15,483 nt of DNA from Verrucomicrobiales bacterium (GTDB lineage Bacteria; Verrucomicrobiota; Verrucomicrobiia; Limisphaerales; UBA9464), in contig DLVS01000786.1 of assembly GCA_003445095.1 (NCBI GenBank), positions 1 through 15,483 of the forward strand, given 5' to 3'. Position 1 is the first letter of the stretch; each line of letters opens with the position of its first letter. Shown here one piece after another: positions 1-8,112 of this stretch. The notes under the pieces are model-generated. The model saw only the letters and a list, made by a program, of their open reading frames with translations, was not told the DNA's origin and searched no databases. The position numbers and the translations under genes are program-made.

Positions 1-25
1 CCAAGGCAACTGCGGAACTTGGGTT

Positions 26-118
26 AGTCAGCGCTTCCTTCCGTCAGCGACTACGAAGGTTCATGGCCTCGATTCACGTGCGGATTTTGGAGGTCCCTGC
101 TCTCTCCATGAACCGAGC
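26..118. repeat. Direct repeat, copy A
   Basis: Copy A of a roughly 90-bp direct repeat. It starts AGTCAGCGCTTCCT and contains the shared core GTTCATGGCCTCGATTCACG and then CGGATTTTGGA, followed by a weaker match through TGCTCTC. By eye it agrees with copy B at nearly nine of ten positions over the first ~75 bases, with one single-base indel. GTCAGCG occurs twice inside the unit. It could be a remnant of a dispersed intergenic repeat family. Confidence 0.75.
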
Positions 119-200
119 GTAGCCGAGGGAACGACGCGCACTCTTCCTTTCGCACCGTCGCGGGGAATCAGCCGTCCTTCAACGAATCACGCGCTTCGGA

Positions 201-290
201 AGTCAGCGCTTCCTCCCGTCAGCGACTACCAAGTTCATGGCCTCGATTCACGTCCGGATTTTGGAAATGTTTGCTCTCCACGCAACCGCG
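201..290. repeat. Direct repeat, copy B
   Basis: Copy B of the same repeat, in the same orientation and 175 bases downstream of copy A. The left edge adds a small hairpin (GGAAG 198-202 pairs with CTTCC 209-213) that copy A lacks. Similarity fades after the TTTGCTCTCCA stretch. Its distance of under 100 bases from the esterase start means it could overlap that gene's promoter region, but no regulatory role is visible. Confidence 0.75.
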
Positions 291-357
291 TCGAGAGGAG
301 GGTGATTCATAGAGTATCTCTGCATCCCTGTATCCGCGAGAGTGGCACCCGGGTCTC

Positions 358-362
358 CGGAG
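358..362 (+). promoter_or_regulatory. Ribosome binding site of the CE15-like gene
   Basis: CGGAG ends 7 bases before the ATG at 370, a textbook Shine-Dalgarno position. It supports that start and makes this the best ribosome binding site in the window. Confidence 0.7.
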
Positions 363-369
363 AAATATC

Positions 370-1875
370 ATGAAGCTATCTTGGTCTTCCTCTAGGGTTT
401 TGTTGGGGCCTGTCGCAGCCGGAATAGTCTTCACCACCGCTTGCCCAGGTCGGCTCCTCGGCCAAGCCGACAACAATCCGTCACGAGCCCCAGGTAACAC
501 GCCGGCTCCGCTGAATTGGACCACCCAGCAGGATCACCAAAACATGAAGGAACAGTTGGGCATCGTCCGACTGCGTCCCGGTCCAAGCGGCCAGCCAGGT
601 GCCACCAACTCGGCCAATTACGATCCCGCCAAAGCGAATCCATTTCCTGACCTTCCCGAAGTTCTCAGGCTGAAGAACGGTCAAAAGGTGACGACAGCCG
701 AGATGTGGTGGCAACAGCGCCGACCGGAGATCGTCGAAGACTTCGAGCGGGAAGTCTTCGGTCGAGTGCCGAAGAATGTGCCGAAGGTGACCTGGACCAT
801 CACGACCCAGGCGTTCGATCGGGTGGTGGGAGCACTTCCCGTCCATGCGCGGCAACTCGTCGGGCACGTGGATAACTCGGCCTGCCCGGCTATTGCGGTG
901 GACATCCAAATGACGCTGGTGACCCCAAAGAACGCGAAAGGTCCTGCGCCGGTGCTGATGATGTTTGGCGGATTTGGTGGTGGGGGTTTTCCGCGCCGGC
1001 CGGGTGAGCCCGAACCGACGAATCGATTTGGATTTGGCGGTGGAAACTTTGCCGACCCTCCTTCGACCGAACAGTTGATTGCCGCTGGCTGGGGTTACGC
1101 CACCATCAATCCGGGCAGCATTCAGGCGGACAATGGCGCTGGCCTCACCAAAGGCATCATCGGACTCGTCAACCAAGGTCAACCGCGCAAGCCCGAGGAT
1201 TGGGGTTCGCTCCGCGCGTGGGCTTGGGGTGCCGCGCGCGGGCTCGATTATTTAGAGACCGACCCGACGGTGGAGGCTAAGAAAGTCGGCATTGAAGGGG
1301 TTTCGCGCTTTGGCAAGGCGGCGCTGGTAACCCTCGCCTTCGAACCGCGTTTCGCGTTGGCCCTGGTCGGTTCTTCCGGCGAAGGCGGTGCTAAGCTTCA
1401 CCGAAGAAATTTCGGTGAAGCGGTGGAAAACCTCACTGGCTCGGGCGAGTACCATTGGATGGCCGGCAGTTTTCTCAAATACGGAACGGCCGAGTCTTCG
1501 TTTGGCAGCAAGAACGCGGGCGACATTCCGGTCGATTCCCACGAGTTGATCGCACTGTGCGCGCCGCGACCGACCTTTATCAGTTACGGAATTCCGGAAA
1601 AAGGCGACGCCCATTGGCTCGATCAGCAAGGCAGCTACATGGCTACCGTGGCAGCCGGACCGGTGTATCTTTTACTTGGAGCGCGCGACCTTGGCGTTAA
1701 TGAAGACTACCGCATCGCGAAAATGCCGCCGGTGAACACGAGTCTCCTCGATGGCGAGCTCGCGTGGCGTCAACACGACGGCGGCCACGAAGATCGATCG
1801 AACATGAAATATTTCATCGCCTGGGCGAATAGGTTGCTTGGGCACGCGCCGCCGACCGTCGCGCCGACAAAGTGA
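370..1875 (+). CDS. Secreted CE15-like glucuronoyl esterase / alpha-beta hydrolase
   Basis: The 501-residue protein resembles carbohydrate esterase family 15, whose members cleave the ester between lignin and 4-O-methyl-glucuronic acid of xylan. The N-terminus (MKLSWSSSRVLLGPVAAGIV) is a hydrophobic export signal ending near residues 25-32. Cys25 is not in a canonical lipobox, so export to the periplasm or outside is more likely than lipidation. The nucleophile elbow is GVSRFGK with Ser312, the CE15 form of G-x-S-R-x-G-K. Next come SSGEGG (335-340), RRNFGE (345-350) and YHWM (361-364), all typical of bacterial CE15 enzymes. The histidine is probably His473 in HDGGHED. The acidic residue at the fungal catalytic position is replaced by Ser335. 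A glycine-rich insert lies at 199-225. The ATG has a good Shine-Dalgarno. The neighbours do not suggest a polysaccharide locus. The family call is fairly firm; the exact substrate is inferred. Confidence 0.8.
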   Translation: MKLSWSSSRVLLGPVAAGIVFTTACPGRLLGQADNNPSRAPGNTPAPLNWTTQQDHQNMKEQLGIVRLRPGPSGQPGATNSANYDPAKANPFPDLPEVLRLKNGQKVTTAEMWWQQRRPEIVEDFEREVFGRVPKNVPKVTWTITTQAFDRVVGALPVHARQLVGHVDNSACPAIAVDIQMTLVTPKNAKGPAPVLMMFGGFGGGGFPRRPGEPEPTNRFGFGGGNFADPPSTEQLIAAGWGYATINPGSIQADNGAGLTKGIIGLVNQGQPRKPEDWGSLRAWAWGAARGLDYLETDPTVEAKKVGIEGVSRFGKAALVTLAFEPRFALALVGSSGEGGAKLHRRNFGEAVENLTGSGEYHWMAGSFLKYGTAESSFGSKNAGDIPVDSHELIALCAPRPTFISYGIPEKGDAHWLDQQGSYMATVAAGPVYLLLGARDLGVNEDYRIAKMPPVNTSLLDGELAWRQHDGGHEDRSNMKYFIAWANRLLGHAPPTVAPTK

Positions 1876-2055
1876 GCCCCATCGATCGCAGCGCACCCGA
1901 TGAATCGGGCGATGTGGTCGAGTTCCGAATTCAAGCGGATGGAGCAACCATGTGCGTTGCAGTGATCCTCGCCGGCCGACTTCCCGTTGTTCGCCGGGTG
2001 TCGCTTGACTATGTTCTCGCCATCCCGGAACCGCGCATGTTTCGGAATTCACTTA

Positions 2056-4686
2056 ATGCCGCTATCCACCGCTGAAGAAGACTACATAGCCGACACGATT
2101 CGCCGACTTGGTCCGCGCGCGGCCTTCGATCAACTGATCGCGGAGAATGACGCCCTCATTCGCGGCCCCGAGCTGGGAAACGGCCGCCGCATCGCCAACT
2201 ATCGGACGGCAATTTACCGGGCGGTGGTGCGCGACTGGGCCGAGGAGCAAGTCCGAATCTTCGGATACAATCGTCCTTTCGCAGTGGCCGCATTGGGCGG
2301 AACGGGCCGCGAAGAAATGGCACCGAGATCCGATACCGATTTTGCGCTCCTGTTTGAGGACCCGCTGGATGACAACCCATTCCTGTTCGAACTCCAGCGG
2401 CAGATTCTCCACACCGACGAATTCGAGACGCGCTGCGGTTTTCCCGGTCCGAGTCTCCCTTTCAGCCTCCAAGACGTCCCGGGCCTGGTCGAGAAGCAGC
2501 TCAATTCGTTTCTGGATCAGCGCCCCGTATTGGATCTCTCCGGCCTAACGGACCGGTTTCGTGAACGTATCCGAGGCACATTCAATCCGTTCGAGCACTT
2601 CCTGCACGTCCAAGGCTTTTGGAAGGCGCATTGGGAAAATGCCGCCGCGCAGAGCGAACAATTGCATCAGTTCGACATCAAAAACGACGGTCTTCGGGTA
2701 TTCCTCGCTGGGATCTGGGCTCTGGCGGGCCGCGAATTCGTCCACAGCGATGAGATTTATGCGACCCTCCAGGATCCCCGCGACCTGGCGGCCTACGATT
2801 TCCTGCTCCGCATCCGGGCGTTCATCCATTTGCGACGTCTGCACAGCGGCCATAAGGCCTTAGCCCTGGGGAATCATCCAGAGGACGTACTGAACTTTGA
2901 CGACTTCAATTCATTCAGTGAACTGCTCGGACCGGAGGCCAACGAGCGCAGCCGTTTTGAATTCAACGCGCATGTTCGGGCTCTTTTGCTGTCCGCGCGG
3001 CGCCGAGTGGCGCAGCTCGCCAAGGGAATTATCGGGCATGAGCTAAGTCGCGGCCGGGAGATCGGCTCGGGCAGCCCCATTGCTTTGGGGCCGGGCGGAC
3101 TCTTTCATGCCGCGCTTCCTTCGGGGCGGACTCCGGCCGAGCAGAGTCGTGCTGCCCTGTCGCTGCTCCTGGCCGCGCAACGGTTCGGCGTTTCCATCGA
3201 TCCAGCGGAACTGCAATCGACGTTTGCGAATGCGGGCGATTGGCTGACTCCCGGACCCGAATTGGCTGATTTGTTTTATGAGCCGCGCGGAAGCCTCGCC
3301 GCAACGTTCGAGTTCCTCTCGCAAATCGACGGTGCGGAAGATCGATTGTTTCCCGGTTACGCCCGCTTCGAAGCGTCCCTGGACAAGCGCGTCATGACCG
3401 AGCGTCGGTCACTTCGCAGCGCTTTGGAACGTCAGAAGATGAGAGCCCTCGAGAACTTTGTGCAAGAGGGACGGACTCGCCTGAACCAAACGATCGCGCA
3501 CGCGCCGGTCGGCGGAATGGAGACGGGCAGCAACGTTGCGTTGGTCGCGACGCAGCTCGACCAAGAACAGCTTGCCGCGGTCAAGCTGGCCCTGAAGACC
3601 AAGCGCTTGCCGTTGACGCCCGATGACTTCGAGCGGCAACGCGATGAGAGTCTCTCTCTGGCGGAACGTTTCTCGACAGGATTCTCGGGGATCCCGTTGG
3701 CGGAATACTACCAAGCCTATTTTGTGCGCTGCGGCTTCTCGGCGGAAGTCCTGCGGCTCGTGGAGTTCCTGGTCGCGCACCGGCGGGCCTTCAAGAATTT
3801 CACTGAGGCCGGAATGAACGACGACGCCTCGGTCGCGCAATTTGCTCAGCTTTGCGGCGACGAATCGCGGCTGTGTTGCCTGTATGTTTTCACGTGCGCC
3901 GACCGTTCGGAGTGGGAGGACGAGAGAACTCATGCAGCGCGTTGGTACATTATCCGCGAGCTGTTCGGCAAAGCGCGGCGTATATTTCGGCCGGGACCGG
4001 ATCCCGTGCAGGCGCTCATGCGGAGGGGGTTTTCTTCCGAACAAGTGGAGACACTCAGAGAATTTGGCGATGCGCTCTTTGGGGGCCGGTATGGGGAGTA
4101 TGCCGAGCGTTTTGGAGCTCAACTCCTGCGGCTCGCGGAAAATCCGGAAGAGACCGGACCGCGGGTCATCTTGGTTTGCGACGGATCTTCAATGATCGTG
4201 GGTGTTGCGGCCCGCGATTATCGTGGATTGGCAGCCTCGATCAGCGGGGCGTTGCGGAGCCTTCAGATCGAATTGTCGCAGGCTCATCTGTTTTCCGCGA
4301 AGATGCTGGGCTTGGCGCTCGATTTTTTCCACGTCCTGCCGCGCGGAGGGGCGTTGCCGCCTGACCTCGTCCGGGTTCTCACGGCGTCGATTCAACAGCG
4401 GCTGCACATTGGCGACGCGGACGAGACAGACATGACCCGCATTCCCGAGAGGCCGACGTTACAAGAATGGAGGCCCGGACAATTCTGCTTGCGCCTCGAG
4501 ACTTCTCACGACTCGGGTGGCCTGGTCTATGCGCTGACCTACAAAGTCTTTCGATATTTGAAGGGTGACATTTTCGGCCTGGCGGCGCGTGCCGAGCAAG
4601 GTCGCGCCGTCGTTCTGGTATATCTCACCTTGCCTGAGGGCATGTCGTTGGAAGAAGCCCAATCGATTGTGGCTCGGTACTTTTGA
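2056..4686 (+). CDS. GlnD-like nucleotidyltransferase with degenerate HD domain
   Basis: The 876-residue protein has the architecture and length of GlnD, the bifunctional PII uridylyltransferase/uridylyl-removing enzyme of nitrogen signalling. The N-terminal motif GGTGREEMAPRSDTD (81-95) preserves the GG and the D-x-D metal ligands (Asp93, Asp95). FDIKNDGLR (206-214) resembles a worn version of the GlnD K-x-G-x-GGLRD motif. Residues ~565-640 follow the GlnD HD region in outline, with a recognisable CADRSEW. However, the YHxYTVDxH motif is replaced by DKRVMTERRSL (443-453), and no HDIAKG motif is present. Two C-terminal ACT-like units remain: ~703-760, ending GLALDFFHV, and ~808-860. Uridylylation activity is therefore plausible but hydrolytic removal is not. 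No glnB or glnA is nearby. I chose ATG 2056 because GGAA lies 8 bases upstream; ATG 2011 and TTG 1987 are in-frame alternatives. Confidence 0.75.
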   Translation: MPLSTAEEDYIADTIRRLGPRAAFDQLIAENDALIRGPELGNGRRIANYRTAIYRAVVRDWAEEQVRIFGYNRPFAVAALGGTGREEMAPRSDTDFALLFEDPLDDNPFLFELQRQILHTDEFETRCGFPGPSLPFSLQDVPGLVEKQLNSFLDQRPVLDLSGLTDRFRERIRGTFNPFEHFLHVQGFWKAHWENAAAQSEQLHQFDIKNDGLRVFLAGIWALAGREFVHSDEIYATLQDPRDLAAYDFLLRIRAFIHLRRLHSGHKALALGNHPEDVLNFDDFNSFSELLGPEANERSRFEFNAHVRALLLSARRRVAQLAKGIIGHELSRGREIGSGSPIALGPGGLFHAALPSGRTPAEQSRAALSLLLAAQRFGVSIDPAELQSTFANAGDWLTPGPELADLFYEPRGSLAATFEFLSQIDGAEDRLFPGYARFEASLDKRVMTERRSLRSALERQKMRALENFVQEGRTRLNQTIAHAPVGGMETGSNVALVATQLDQEQLAAVKLALKTKRLPLTPDDFERQRDESLSLAERFSTGFSGIPLAEYYQAYFVRCGFSAEVLRLVEFLVAHRRAFKNFTEAGMNDDASVAQFAQLCGDESRLCCLYVFTCADRSEWEDERTHAARWYIIRELFGKARRIFRPGPDPVQALMRRGFSSEQVETLREFGDALFGGRYGEYAERFGAQLLRLAENPEETGPRVILVCDGSSMIVGVAARDYRGLAASISGALRSLQIELSQAHLFSAKMLGLALDFFHVLPRGGALPPDLVRVLTASIQQRLHIGDADETDMTRIPERPTLQEWRPGQFCLRLETSHDSGGLVYALTYKVFRYLKGDIFGLAARAEQGRAVVLVYLTLPEGMSLEEAQSIVARYF

Positions 4687-4708
4687 GACCGCTGCTTCGC
4701 GGTTACTC
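4685..4708. terminator. Hairpin at convergent gene ends
   Basis: ACCGC (4688-4692) pairs with GCGGT (4699-4703) around a TGCTTC loop, and GAG outside it can pair with CTC (4706-4708) after a two-base bulge. The hairpin spans the stop codons of both converging genes, where a bidirectional terminator would be expected. Neither strand has a U-tract after the stem, so it is not a classical intrinsic terminator. Confidence 0.35.
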
Positions 4709-7700
4709 CTCCAATCGATAGAACCCGTGCTCGATTCCTGCGTTCGGAATTACCCACTCCGTTTCGTTGCCATTGGGCGTGATCGTGTCTTGGGTCGTCC
4801 ATGAGGTCAGGTCCGTGGAGAAGCGAAGCCGATAAGGTTTCCCCGGTTGAGCCGTAAATCGAATTCTCAGCCCGTCCGGTCCCGCCACTCGCGTTCCATA
4901 CATCCGAATCACTCGAAGGTCCCCCCGAAGCGGAATCAATCCCGGCGTTAAGAATCCGTCAAAGGAGCCGAAGTTTCCTCCGACTAAAAGTGAGCCATCG
5001 TTCTCGACGAGAATTGCTTTGACCTCTGCGGGGCTCAAAAACGGATGCCAAGACGCTTGCTCGCAGCCACGACCGAAATCGACCTCGGCATCTATCGAAC
5101 CGTCTTGGTTCATCAGCGCGATTCCCCTGCGCAGGTGACCGTGGAATCGTTGAAAGTTACCACCGACCCAGACTTTTCCCTCGGGGTGAGGGGCAAGCAC
5201 TTTCACTACGACGGACCCACCTTCACTCGAAGACTCGTCTTTGGCGCCCGGCAATCTTTGGAAATCTTCATCCACGCTTCCATCGCCGGCAAGCAGGACC
5301 AAGCCAGCGCAGAGTGTGTTGTCGAACGAGGAGAATGCTCCTCCCACCAGGACCCTCCCTTTAGCCAGGGGAAGTAGCGTTTCAACCACTCCGGCGAACT
5401 CGCCGGCGTGGAAAGACGGGTCAGGTCGTCCGTCCGTGTACAAGCGAATCACCTGGCTGGCGGTCGTCTCGTTGGCGGTCTGGAATTCGCCGGCCACGTA
5501 AATGCGGCCATCCTGAGCGACGGCGACCGAGCGAATGTATCCGCGAAAATTCATCGGTTGAAAACCCGCCGCGGGATAACCGTCGGCTCCCAAACGAACC
5601 AATTGCTGGGTACCGTTCCGATCGATGCCAAGGAAATGACGTCCGTCCGGCACGGAGAATAACCCCCAGACCGAACCTTCACCCGCCCAGGCACGGGTGG
5701 TCACCACCTCGCCGGCACTGCTCAACCGTCGCAATTCCAAGTTTGCGTAGTAATCGACGGTCCGTAGCACCAACCAGTCGCCTGTCGCCAAGGGCGCGAT
5801 CTCGTAGATTTCGAAGTCCGGCTCAATGGCCGCTTTAAGTGAGCCATCCGGCCCGAACAAACCCAGGTGAAACCATCCGCCCTCCTTCCGATTCAGACCT
5901 CCCCAAATGGCGGTGTCGCCAGTTCCATTTCGACGGACGCCGTGAACGTCCTGATAATCAGTGGCGAGGGCCTGCCCGATAAACGAGCGGTCAATCCTGA
6001 CCGCGCCGCTGTGATCGTCGTCCTTGATCCAGACACGGAGCGGTGGAGTGACAGATCCCTGCACGTTCAGGTCTTCAGCAAGGCGGACCGTAAAGTCTTC
6101 ATCCGTCTCCCGAGTCGCATCCTTCACCAAGGGCAGCGTCACCGTCTTTTCCGACTCCAAAGGGGCGAACTTAACTTCGATGGTGTCCGCGGCGAAATCA
6201 CTCCCGGCCGTTGCTGCGGCGGCCGCGGGCGTCAGTCGGACCGTGGCGGACTTCCGAACGTCGCCCACTCTGGTCACGCGCAGTTGAGCCTCACCCATCG
6301 ACTCTCCAAAAACTGGGTAGGTGTACGCCAGTGTCGTGGCGCTGGCCGACGGATCGAGTATCCGAAACCGGGCAAGTTTCTGCAGTGGCTTGCCGCTCAT
6401 TTGAGCCTCGAAGCTACCTCCGACGACTAGGTCTCCGTTGCCGAGTGTCACCAAGCTGCTGATCGACAAAGAAGAAGCCAACAGAGTTCGTTCCACGGTG
6501 CCATCCGTTCCAAGAATCGACAGGCTCGACGACACGCTCCATTTCCACTGGGTGTTCAAGGCAACTAAGACTCGTCCGTCTTTAAGCGGAACGGCTCTTA
6601 CGCTGCTCAGGAATGGATCACTGAGCGAGGGAGTAAAGTGCCGATCGATGGCGCCTTCGGAGTCGAGAACCCACACCACGGCGCTCCGTTCGTCGTCGGC
6701 CGATTGAAGCCACCGGGTCGCTGTGACCAAGAGATTCCCCCCGGGGAATACATTTACCTCCTCCGCCGATCCCATGAGCGACCTGGTGAAGGTGGGATCC
6801 TTCGTACCGTCCGCGAGCAAACGGATGAGTGCCGAGGCGTCCAGGTCGAGTGCCTCCCCGGCAATCAACATTCTCCCATCGTCCAAGATTCGAATGCCTC
6901 GCACCCGCGACCCGGAGGGAAGATGCCCTCGGAACCTCGAATCCACCCCGCCGTCAGGAAGCAACCGGGCAACGATATCGAGGCCACCTACCAGGATGCG
7001 CCCGTAAGGATCGACCGCGACGGTGTTCAATTCGTGGCGAGTTACTTCCTCCGGGACATTAAAGCTGGGGTCGACTTGCCCGTTGGCCAGATGCCTCAGA
7101 CAGGTCCACTTCCCGACACTGTTGAGGTCCGATTCCATGACGATTCGGAGAATCTTGCCATCGGCCTGTGCGGCTAACGCGACCGTCGCTGGGTAGGCGT
7201 CGGTTGGAAAAGCAGCGCCCGGAGCTGGGAACGTGGGATCCAGGGTTGAGTCACCATCCAATCGGAACCATCCCCCTACCGGGCTTCCGTCCACCTCTTC
7301 AACCGAGCCGATGACCAAGAGTTGGTTGTCCGGTAACGCGAGTAGATTTTCGATCCGATCTTTGGTTCGAAAGAATGGAGTGTTGAGCAGCATTACATCG
7401 GTCTCACTGTCTTCCACTTCAACATCAGCAATCGACCATTCGCTCAGTTGCGCCGGAGAGCTGGGATTCCGCAAAACGAGTCGGATGGACTTCGTGCCAT
7501 CGACCTTACCATCTGGCAGAAGCGGCAGCCGAATGGTCTGCGCGCGGGAGGAGTCGCTGAACGTGAGCTTGCCCGCTACGGGGAGATAGTCCTCTCCGGC
7601 GGTGGCAGGCCGGGCAGGCGCTGGAACGTCGACATAGTCTACGGTGACTTCAGTCCCGGCGGCTAGGTCACCGGCGAGTTCAACCGGAACCAACACCTCA

Positions 7701-7867
7701 CCGCTGTCCTCGGTGATGCGCCCGTACTGCGGCCACAGGAAGTGAATTTCAGGGGGGTGGTTTGGGGTTTGCGCGAGTGTCCAGTGGACCATCGACAGCA
7801 GGATAAATGCGGCCAAGAATCGCCGAAGAACCGAAGGGAGACGGCGAGAGGAGAAAGTCGGTCTCAT
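4703..7867 (-). CDS. Exported delta-60 repeat / Calx-beta protein
   Basis: This 1054-residue protein has a signal peptide at 1-33 (arginine-rich start, then FLAAFILLSM, cleavage near TLAQ). A Calx-beta domain follows at ~50-155, with TAGEDYLPVAGKLTF as its hallmark. Residues ~170-520 hold delta-60 type repeats: LDPTF or DPSF motifs, then DGKIL or DGRMLIAG strands and RLLADGTKDPTF. A second Calx-beta domain lies at ~515-630 (TAGSDFAADTIEVKF, TDEDFTV). A further delta-60 block runs to ~980 (DPSFHAGEF, KGRVLVGGAF, DGSVDEDF). The C-terminal ~65 residues contain YRLRFSTDLTSW and end GFYRLEE, a tail style common in exported Verrucomicrobiota proteins. The repeats suggest a beta-propeller-like surface or secreted protein, perhaps Ca2+-binding through Calx-beta; the real role is unknown. 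I chose ATG 7867 because it places the signal peptide at the N-terminus; the TTG at 7924 would put 19 polar residues before it. No clear Shine-Dalgarno. Confidence 0.8.
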   Translation of the reverse strand: MRPTFSSRRLPSVLRRFLAAFILLSMVHWTLAQTPNHPPEIHFLWPQYGRITEDSGEVLVPVELAGDLAAGTEVTVDYVDVPAPARPATAGEDYLPVAGKLTFSDSSRAQTIRLPLLPDGKVDGTKSIRLVLRNPSSPAQLSEWSIADVEVEDSETDVMLLNTPFFRTKDRIENLLALPDNQLLVIGSVEEVDGSPVGGWFRLDGDSTLDPTFPAPGAAFPTDAYPATVALAAQADGKILRIVMESDLNSVGKWTCLRHLANGQVDPSFNVPEEVTRHELNTVAVDPYGRILVGGLDIVARLLPDGGVDSRFRGHLPSGSRVRGIRILDDGRMLIAGEALDLDASALIRLLADGTKDPTFTRSLMGSAEEVNVFPGGNLLVTATRWLQSADDERSAVVWVLDSEGAIDRHFTPSLSDPFLSSVRAVPLKDGRVLVALNTQWKWSVSSSLSILGTDGTVERTLLASSLSISSLVTLGNGDLVVGGSFEAQMSGKPLQKLARFRILDPSASATTLAYTYPVFGESMGEAQLRVTRVGDVRKSATVRLTPAAAAATAGSDFAADTIEVKFAPLESEKTVTLPLVKDATRETDEDFTVRLAEDLNVQGSVTPPLRVWIKDDDHSGAVRIDRSFIGQALATDYQDVHGVRRNGTGDTAIWGGLNRKEGGWFHLGLFGPDGSLKAAIEPDFEIYEIAPLATGDWLVLRTVDYYANLELRRLSSAGEVVTTRAWAGEGSVWGLFSVPDGRHFLGIDRNGTQQLVRLGADGYPAAGFQPMNFRGYIRSVAVAQDGRIYVAGEFQTANETTASQVIRLYTDGRPDPSFHAGEFAGVVETLLPLAKGRVLVGGAFSSFDNTLCAGLVLLAGDGSVDEDFQRLPGAKDESSSEGGSVVVKVLAPHPEGKVWVGGNFQRFHGHLRRGIALMNQDGSIDAEVDFGRGCEQASWHPFLSPAEVKAILVENDGSLLVGGNFGSFDGFLTPGLIPLRGDLRVIRMYGTRVAGPDGLRIRFTAQPGKPYRLRFSTDLTSWTTQDTITPNGNETEWVIPNAGIEHGFYRLEE

Positions 7868-8112
7868 GAGGTCATCGCGGTTTGGTAGTTGGGCGGTGCG
7901 CGCCGGAGGCCCACGTCGCGGCAAGCCGGCCGGGCCAAAATCGAGAGTTCCAAATCAATCATGGGCAAGGTCGTGTTACTCTCTACTACGGATTTTCGGG
8001 TGAGCGATTTCGTGAAATCGAGTGCGGACTGTCCGTAAAATGGAAACCACCATTCGCACGTCGCCCGCGGTTTTCCGTTCAAGGTTCGACGTCGAAGTGA
8101 TTTCGTGGAGTC
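7868..8112. promoter_or_regulatory. Divergent intergenic region with several palindromes
   Basis: This gap must hold promoters for both the minus-strand delta-60 gene and plus-strand cutA. Four short inverted repeats sit in the cutA-proximal half: CGATTTC-GT-GAAATCG (8005-8020), CGGAC-T-GTCCG (8025-8035), AATGG-AAACCA-CCATT (8039-8054) and the perfect 12-mer TTCGACGTCGAA (8085-8096), 16 bases before the cutA start. GATTTCGTG occurs at 8006-8014 and again at 8099-8107. They could be operators or a folded mRNA leader. I could not assign -35/-10 boxes with confidence. Confidence 0.45.

Larger units (their letters stand above)
1..369. other. Non-coding left flank with repeats
   Basis: I see no credible gene in these 369 bases; the only open frame is a minus-strand shadow of the esterase gene. 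The stretch holds two diverged direct repeats (listed separately) separated by about 80 bases of unrelated sequence. The final 20 bases carry the ribosome binding site of the esterase gene. A promoter for that gene is expected between 290 and 350, but I cannot point to a convincing -35/-10 pair. Confidence 0.6.

Noticed and set aside
1896..1909. CCCGAT-GA-ATCGGG palindrome after the esterase gene
   Set aside because: A two-base loop and no U-tract make it a poor terminator, and nothing nearby supports an operator.
1872..2075. 67-residue plus-strand frame starting GTG, overlapping the esterase stop
   Set aside because: It overlaps the GlnD-like start, has no recognisable domain and no ribosome binding site; an intergenic chance frame is more likely.
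7868..7924. Upstream TTG start for the delta-60 protein
   Set aside because: It would bury the signal peptide behind 19 residues.
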